From Verrucomicrobiota bacterium (GTDB lineage Bacteria; Verrucomicrobiota; Verrucomicrobiia; Opitutales; UBA953), in NCBI GenBank assembly GCA_009924965.1, contig RFQN01000053.1, forward strand, positions 1-8,748: a DNA stretch of 8,748 nt. The letters are read 5' to 3'. The position numbers and the translations under genes are program-made. The notes beneath the pieces are model-generated. The model searched no databases. It was not told the origin of the DNA and worked only from the letters and a program-made list of their open reading frames with translations. Of the stretch, positions 6,416-8,748 are shown one piece after another; positions within the stretch are counted from its first letter, which is position 1, and each line of letters begins with the position of its first letter.

Positions 6416-7144
6416 ATGATCGTCTATCCCGCCATCGACATCCGCGGCGGTCGCTGCGTACGCCTCAGCCAAGGCCGCGACGACGCACGCACGAACTACT
6501 ACGAAGACCCGGTCGAGCCTGCCGTGCAGTTCGCCCAGGCCGGCGCGGAGTGGATCCACGTCGTCGACCTCGACGGCGCCTTCGGCGGCGCCCCGCTCAA
6601 CCTATCGACGCTTGCCCGTATCGCCCAGCTCGGCCCGAAGGTCCAGTTCGGCGGTGGCATGCGCGACCGCGCCCTCGCTGAATCCGCCTACGCCGCCGGC
6701 GCCAGCCGCGTCGTCATCGGCACTCGCGCCGCGACCGACCCAGCCTTCCTCCGCGAGATGGCCAAGGCCCACGGCCCGCGCCTCGCCGTCGGCATCGACG
6801 CCAAGGACGGGCTCGTCGCCGTGAAAGGCTGGACGGCCGTCACCGCGCTGCAGGCCACCGACTTCGCCAAGGAAGCGGGCGAACTCGGCGTCTCCACGGT
6901 CATCTACACGGACATCGCCACCGATGGCATGCTCACCGGCCCGAACTGGAAATCGCTCGAAGCGGTGCTCAAGGCCTGCCCTTGCGGTGTCATTGCTTCC
7001 GGCGGCGTCGCCGGCGCGGAAGACGTCCGTCGCCTCGCGCAGCTGTCCAAGGCTTACCCGAACCTCGTCGGCGCCATCGTCGGCAAGGCCCTCTACGAAG
7101 GCCGCTGCGACGTCGCCGGCCTGCTGGTCGCGGCCCGCGGTTGA
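6416..7144 (+). CDS. hisA: Phosphoribosylformimino-5-aminoimidazole carboxamide ribotide isomerase (histidine synthesis)
   Basis: The 242-residue TIM-barrel enzyme isomerises ProFAR to PRFAR in the fourth step of histidine synthesis. The catalytic aspartates are visible: Asp8 in PAIDIRGG (5-12) and Asp128 in GIDAKDG (126-132). HisA-type phosphate-binding elements include QFGGGMR (77-83) and ASGGV (194-198). VKGW (136-139) and YTDIATDGMLTGPN (164-177) favour HisA over the related HisF. Length is typical (about 245). It starts 4 bases after the clpX stop without a Shine-Dalgarno sequence and is probably the last gene of the clpP-clpX-hisA transcript. No other his gene adjoins it directly; hisD lies about 1.2 kb further on, beyond two envelope genes. 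It converges on the following minus-strand gene with only 3 bases between stops. Confidence 0.95.
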   Translation: MIVYPAIDIRGGRCVRLSQGRDDARTNYYEDPVEPAVQFAQAGAEWIHVVDLDGAFGGAPLNLSTLARIAQLGPKVQFGGGMRDRALAESAYAAGASRVVIGTRAATDPAFLREMAKAHGPRLAVGIDAKDGLVAVKGWTAVTALQATDFAKEAGELGVSTVIYTDIATDGMLTGPNWKSLEAVLKACPCGVIASGGVAGAEDVRRLAQLSKAYPNLVGAIVGKALYEGRCDVAGLLVAARG

Positions 7145-7147
7145 GGC

Positions 7148-7513
7148 TTAGCGCGCGGGCGTCAACGCCGGGCCATAACCGGCGACGATGCCGTTCAGTA
7201 GGCGGACCTCATGCGTGACCGCCGGGACGGCGCGCTTTTCGGCCGCGTTCTTCCAGCCGCCCAAGGCCTTGTTCGCGGCCGCGTACTCGAGCTCCGCCGT
7301 GGTCGGCAGCATGCGGTAGTAAAGGGTCTCCATCGTCCCGTCCGCCGCGGCGTCGCTGGGGATCCCGAGGAGTTCGATGACCTGCGCGCGGGTGTCGCCG
7401 ACCTTGATCAGGTGCAGCTTGGTCGCCGTATGGTTCCGCCATTCGTCCTCAGGCTGGGTGTTCTGGCAAGCCGTGAAGGACAGGGTCAAAAGCAGCAGAG
7501 CGAGGATTCGCAT
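7148..7513 (-). CDS. Small BamE/SmpA-like lipoprotein
   Basis: The 121-residue product is a predicted lipoprotein of unknown function. The N-terminus (MRILALLLLTLSFTAC) is a short hydrophobic signal ending in Cys16. The -1 Ala and -2 Thr fit a lipobox, although Phe at -3 is unusual. Gln at +2 would favour outer-membrane sorting by the usual Gram-negative rule. The mature part contains IKVGDTRAQVIELLGIPSDA (residues 36-55), which resembles the G-x-T-x2-x-V-x2-L-L-G-x-P element of the SmpA/OmlA (BamE) domain, and a later ETLYYRM strand. I infer a BamE-like fold, but it need not be the BAM-complex subunit; many small lipoproteins share it. It converges on hisA and diverges from the secreted LolA-like gene, so it is likely monocistronic. 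A candidate promoter lies directly upstream at 7520-7548. Confidence 0.8.
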   Translation of the reverse strand: MRILALLLLTLSFTACQNTQPEDEWRNHTATKLHLIKVGDTRAQVIELLGIPSDAAADGTMETLYYRMLPTTAELEYAAANKALGGWKNAAEKRAVPAVTHEVRLLNGIVAGYGPALTPAR

Positions 7514-7519
7514 GTCCCC

Positions 7520-7548
7520 AAATTAGGCCGTTTGGCCGTCGGGGTCAA
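7520..7548 (-). promoter_or_regulatory. Candidate promoter for the BamE-like lipoprotein gene
   Basis: On the minus strand, TTGACC (7548-7543, five of six consensus bases) is followed after exactly 17 bases by TAATTT (7525-7520, a weaker -10). Only six bases separate the -10 from the ATG, so the transcript would be nearly or fully leaderless. GGGGA immediately before the ATG is too close to act as a normal ribosome binding site. Confidence 0.35.
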
Positions 7549-7576
7549 TGCCGTGCCCGCCGACCGGGGCGGAGGC

Positions 7577-7605
7577 TTGCCAAGGCCCACCGCCAAAGCC
7601 ATACC
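7577..7605 (+). promoter_or_regulatory. Candidate promoter for the LolA-like gene (and hisD)
   Basis: TTGCCA (7577-7582, five of six consensus bases) and CATACC (7600-7605, three of six) are spaced by 17 bases. Transcription would start only a few bases before the ATG at 7616. An AGAGG sequence (7607-7611) lies 4 bases before that ATG. The -10 is poor, so this is tentative. The rest of the 102-base divergent gap (7514-7615) shows nothing else clear. Confidence 0.25.
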
Positions 7606-7615
7606 CAGAGGCCTT

Positions 7616-8341
7616 ATGGCACCTTTCCGGACCATCCTCGCTTGGCTGGCCTGCGCGACCTGCGCGATGGCCGCCGACCTCACGCCGACCGAGGTCATCG
7701 CCAAGGCCCGCGCCGCGCTCACGAAGGACACCGCCGCCCTCACCAAAGTGCGCAGCCTGCAGTTCGAACTGACTTCCGTGAACGCGGAGGGCAAGCCCAC
7801 CGGCTACACCTTGCTCGAGGTCAACGCGCCCGACCAACGCTACCAGCTCAGCGTCAACGCCGCCCGCACCATCGAGGAGACCATGGCGACCAACGGCCGC
7901 GAAGGCTGGCGCCAGTCCACCCAGACAACCCAGATCGGGGTCATGCGCGCCGAATTCGTCAACGTGCTCCGCGACATGGCCGCCAGCGACCTGACCTTCT
8001 TCGCGGCCCCGTCCGAGCGCGATGGGAACGTGACGCTCGGCCCCGCCTCCGAGATCAACGGCCGCAAGCAGGTCGCCCTGGAATACGTTTACAAGAGCGG
8101 CTTCCGCATCACCCGACACTTCGACGCCGAGACGTTCCAACTCACGGCCACCGACCAGAAGATGCCCGACGGCAAGACGCAGCGCCAGCTGGTGCTCGCG
8201 ACGACCTCCGTCGAGGGCATCCTGTTCACGCAGAAGGAAGCCATCCTCATCGACGGCCAGAAGGTCGCCGAAGCGACCTACGAAAAGATTTCCGTCAACC
8301 CGACCCTCGTGCCGGGCCACTACACCTTCCCGACCCGCTAA
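7616..8341 (+). CDS. Secreted LolA-like protein (outer-membrane lipoprotein-sorting-like family), function unknown
   Basis: The 241-residue product starts with a signal peptide (MAPFRTILAWLACATCAMA) with a likely signal peptidase I site after AMA at residue 19. Neither cysteine sits in a good lipobox, so it should be a soluble periplasmic protein. The mature chain opens with LTPTEVIAKARAAL and then runs as alternating strands with features common in LolA/LolB-like half-barrels: NGREGWRQ, EINGRKQVALEYV, HFDAETFQL, a late VEGILF and a C-terminal VNPTLVPGHYTFP. These resemble proteins annotated as lipoprotein-sorting or DUF2092-like. True lipoprotein carriage cannot be claimed from the sequence. 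The reading frame is open further upstream, but the signal peptide, and AGAGG four bases earlier, fix the start at 7616. hisD begins 4 bases after its stop, so they are probably co-transcribed. The antisense frame is open along its whole length, which is a composition effect. Confidence 0.75.
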   Translation: MAPFRTILAWLACATCAMAADLTPTEVIAKARAALTKDTAALTKVRSLQFELTSVNAEGKPTGYTLLEVNAPDQRYQLSVNAARTIEETMATNGREGWRQSTQTTQIGVMRAEFVNVLRDMAASDLTFFAAPSERDGNVTLGPASEINGRKQVALEYVYKSGFRITRHFDAETFQLTATDQKMPDGKTQRQLVLATTSVEGILFTQKEAILIDGQKVAEATYEKISVNPTLVPGHYTFPTR

Positions 8342-8345
8342 GCTC

Positions 8346-8748
8346 ATGCCCGTCCTCCAGGCTCACGCCGCCGATTTCCTGCCCCGCCTCCGCGCCTTCG
8401 TCGGCAATGGCGAAGCTTCCGCCGACGTCCGCACCGCCGTCGCCGGCATCATCGCCGACATCCGCGACCGCGGCGACGCCGCGGTGTTGGCCTACACGGA
8501 GAAGTTCGACCACGCGAAGCTGACCGCCGCGAAGCTCCGCATCCCGGAGGCGCGCCTCAAGCAGGCGGCCAAACAGCTCGCCCCCGCCAAGCGCAAGGCC
8601 TTCAATGAAGCCGCGCGCTGCGTGACCGACTTCCACCGCCGCACCCTGCCCAAGGGTTGGTCCGCGAAGAACCCTCACGGCGCCACGGTCGGCGAACGCC
8701 ACCACGCCATCCGCCGCTGCGGCCTCTACATCCCCGGCGGCCAAGTCC
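8346..8748 (+). CDS. hisD: Histidinol dehydrogenase, N-terminal part, cut by the right window edge
   Basis: HisD oxidises L-histidinol through histidinal to histidine in the last two NAD-dependent steps of the pathway, with a zinc ion at the active site. Only the first 134 residues of an enzyme usually about 430 long are visible, so catalytic residues are outside the window. My translation from the ATG at 8346 shows the family N-terminus: RDRGDAAVLAYTEKFD, then a helical stretch ending in VTDFHRR, and RRCGLYIPGGQV at the window end. GLYIPGG matches the strongly conserved G-x-Y-[VI]-PGG of HisD. The start lies 4 bases after the stop of the LolA-like gene and lacks a Shine-Dalgarno sequence, pointing to co-transcription with it. 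hisA is nearby but separated by a gene on the opposite strand. Confidence 0.94.
   Translation, partial: MPVLQAHAADFLPRLRAFVGNGEASADVRTAVAGIIADIRDRGDAAVLAYTEKFDHAKLTAAKLRIPEARLKQAAKQLAPAKRKAFNEAARCVTDFHRRTLPKGWSAKNPHGATVGERHHAIRRCGLYIPGGQV

Noticed and set aside
7158..7169. A GGCG-TCAA-CGCC inverted repeat near the hisA/lipoprotein junction, considered as a shared terminator
   Set aside because: The stem is short, there is no T-tract on either strand, and it lies within the lipoprotein coding end.
7523..8347. A 274-codon minus-strand open frame opposite the LolA-like gene
   Set aside because: It is a composition shadow. The plus-strand product has a signal peptide and family-like pattern, whereas this frame has none.
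1..8748. Mobile elements, CRISPR arrays, toxin-antitoxin pairs, defence or biosynthetic systems
   Set aside because: All sequence is accounted for by recognised housekeeping or envelope genes. I saw no transposase, terminal inverted repeats, spaced direct repeats or atypical composition blocks.

Overview
The window is a compact stretch of a high-GC bacterial chromosome that reads as ordinary core-genome housekeeping DNA. It holds twelve protein genes, two of them cut by the window edges. There is no tRNA, rRNA, insertion sequence, CRISPR array or phage gene, and no gap between genes exceeds about 115 bases. The cell envelope appears to be Gram-negative: there is a BamE-like lipoprotein, a LolA-like secreted protein and the PgsA/PgpA phospholipid pathway. 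A class I (Fe-S) fumarase, the unusual trigger factor and the scattered histidine genes would fit Verrucomicrobiota, possibly Opitutae. That placement is an impression from the proteins and rests on no marker gene.

Left arm (1-2472), minus strand, reading right to left: pgsA, pgpA, ygfZ, then the start of a class I fumarase gene that runs off the left edge. PgsA makes phosphatidylglycerophosphate and PgpA dephosphorylates it to phosphatidylglycerol; their genes overlap by 4 bases. YgfZ supports Fe-S enzymes, and the next gene encodes a 4Fe-4S fumarase, so the order makes functional sense.

Middle (2527-7144), plus strand: coaD (coenzyme A synthesis) diverges from pgsA. Then come tig (ribosome-bound chaperone), clpP and clpX (ATP-dependent protease), and hisA (histidine synthesis). 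clpP, clpX and hisA are separated by only 4-5 bases and look like one operon. A good sigma-70-type promoter for clpP straddles the tig stop codon. tig-clpP-clpX is a classic protein quality-control cluster; hisA looks like a passenger.

Right arm (7148-8748): a small minus-strand lipoprotein gene converges on hisA. It diverges from a secreted LolA-like gene that lies 4 bases upstream of hisD, which runs off the right edge.

I found no convincing undescribed system. The points most worth a second look are the near absence of Shine-Dalgarno sequences, with two leaders that instead resemble the 16S rRNA anti-Shine-Dalgarno tail; the clpP promoter; the degenerate peptidyl-prolyl isomerase pocket in the trigger factor; and the placing of hisA and hisD behind unrelated genes.
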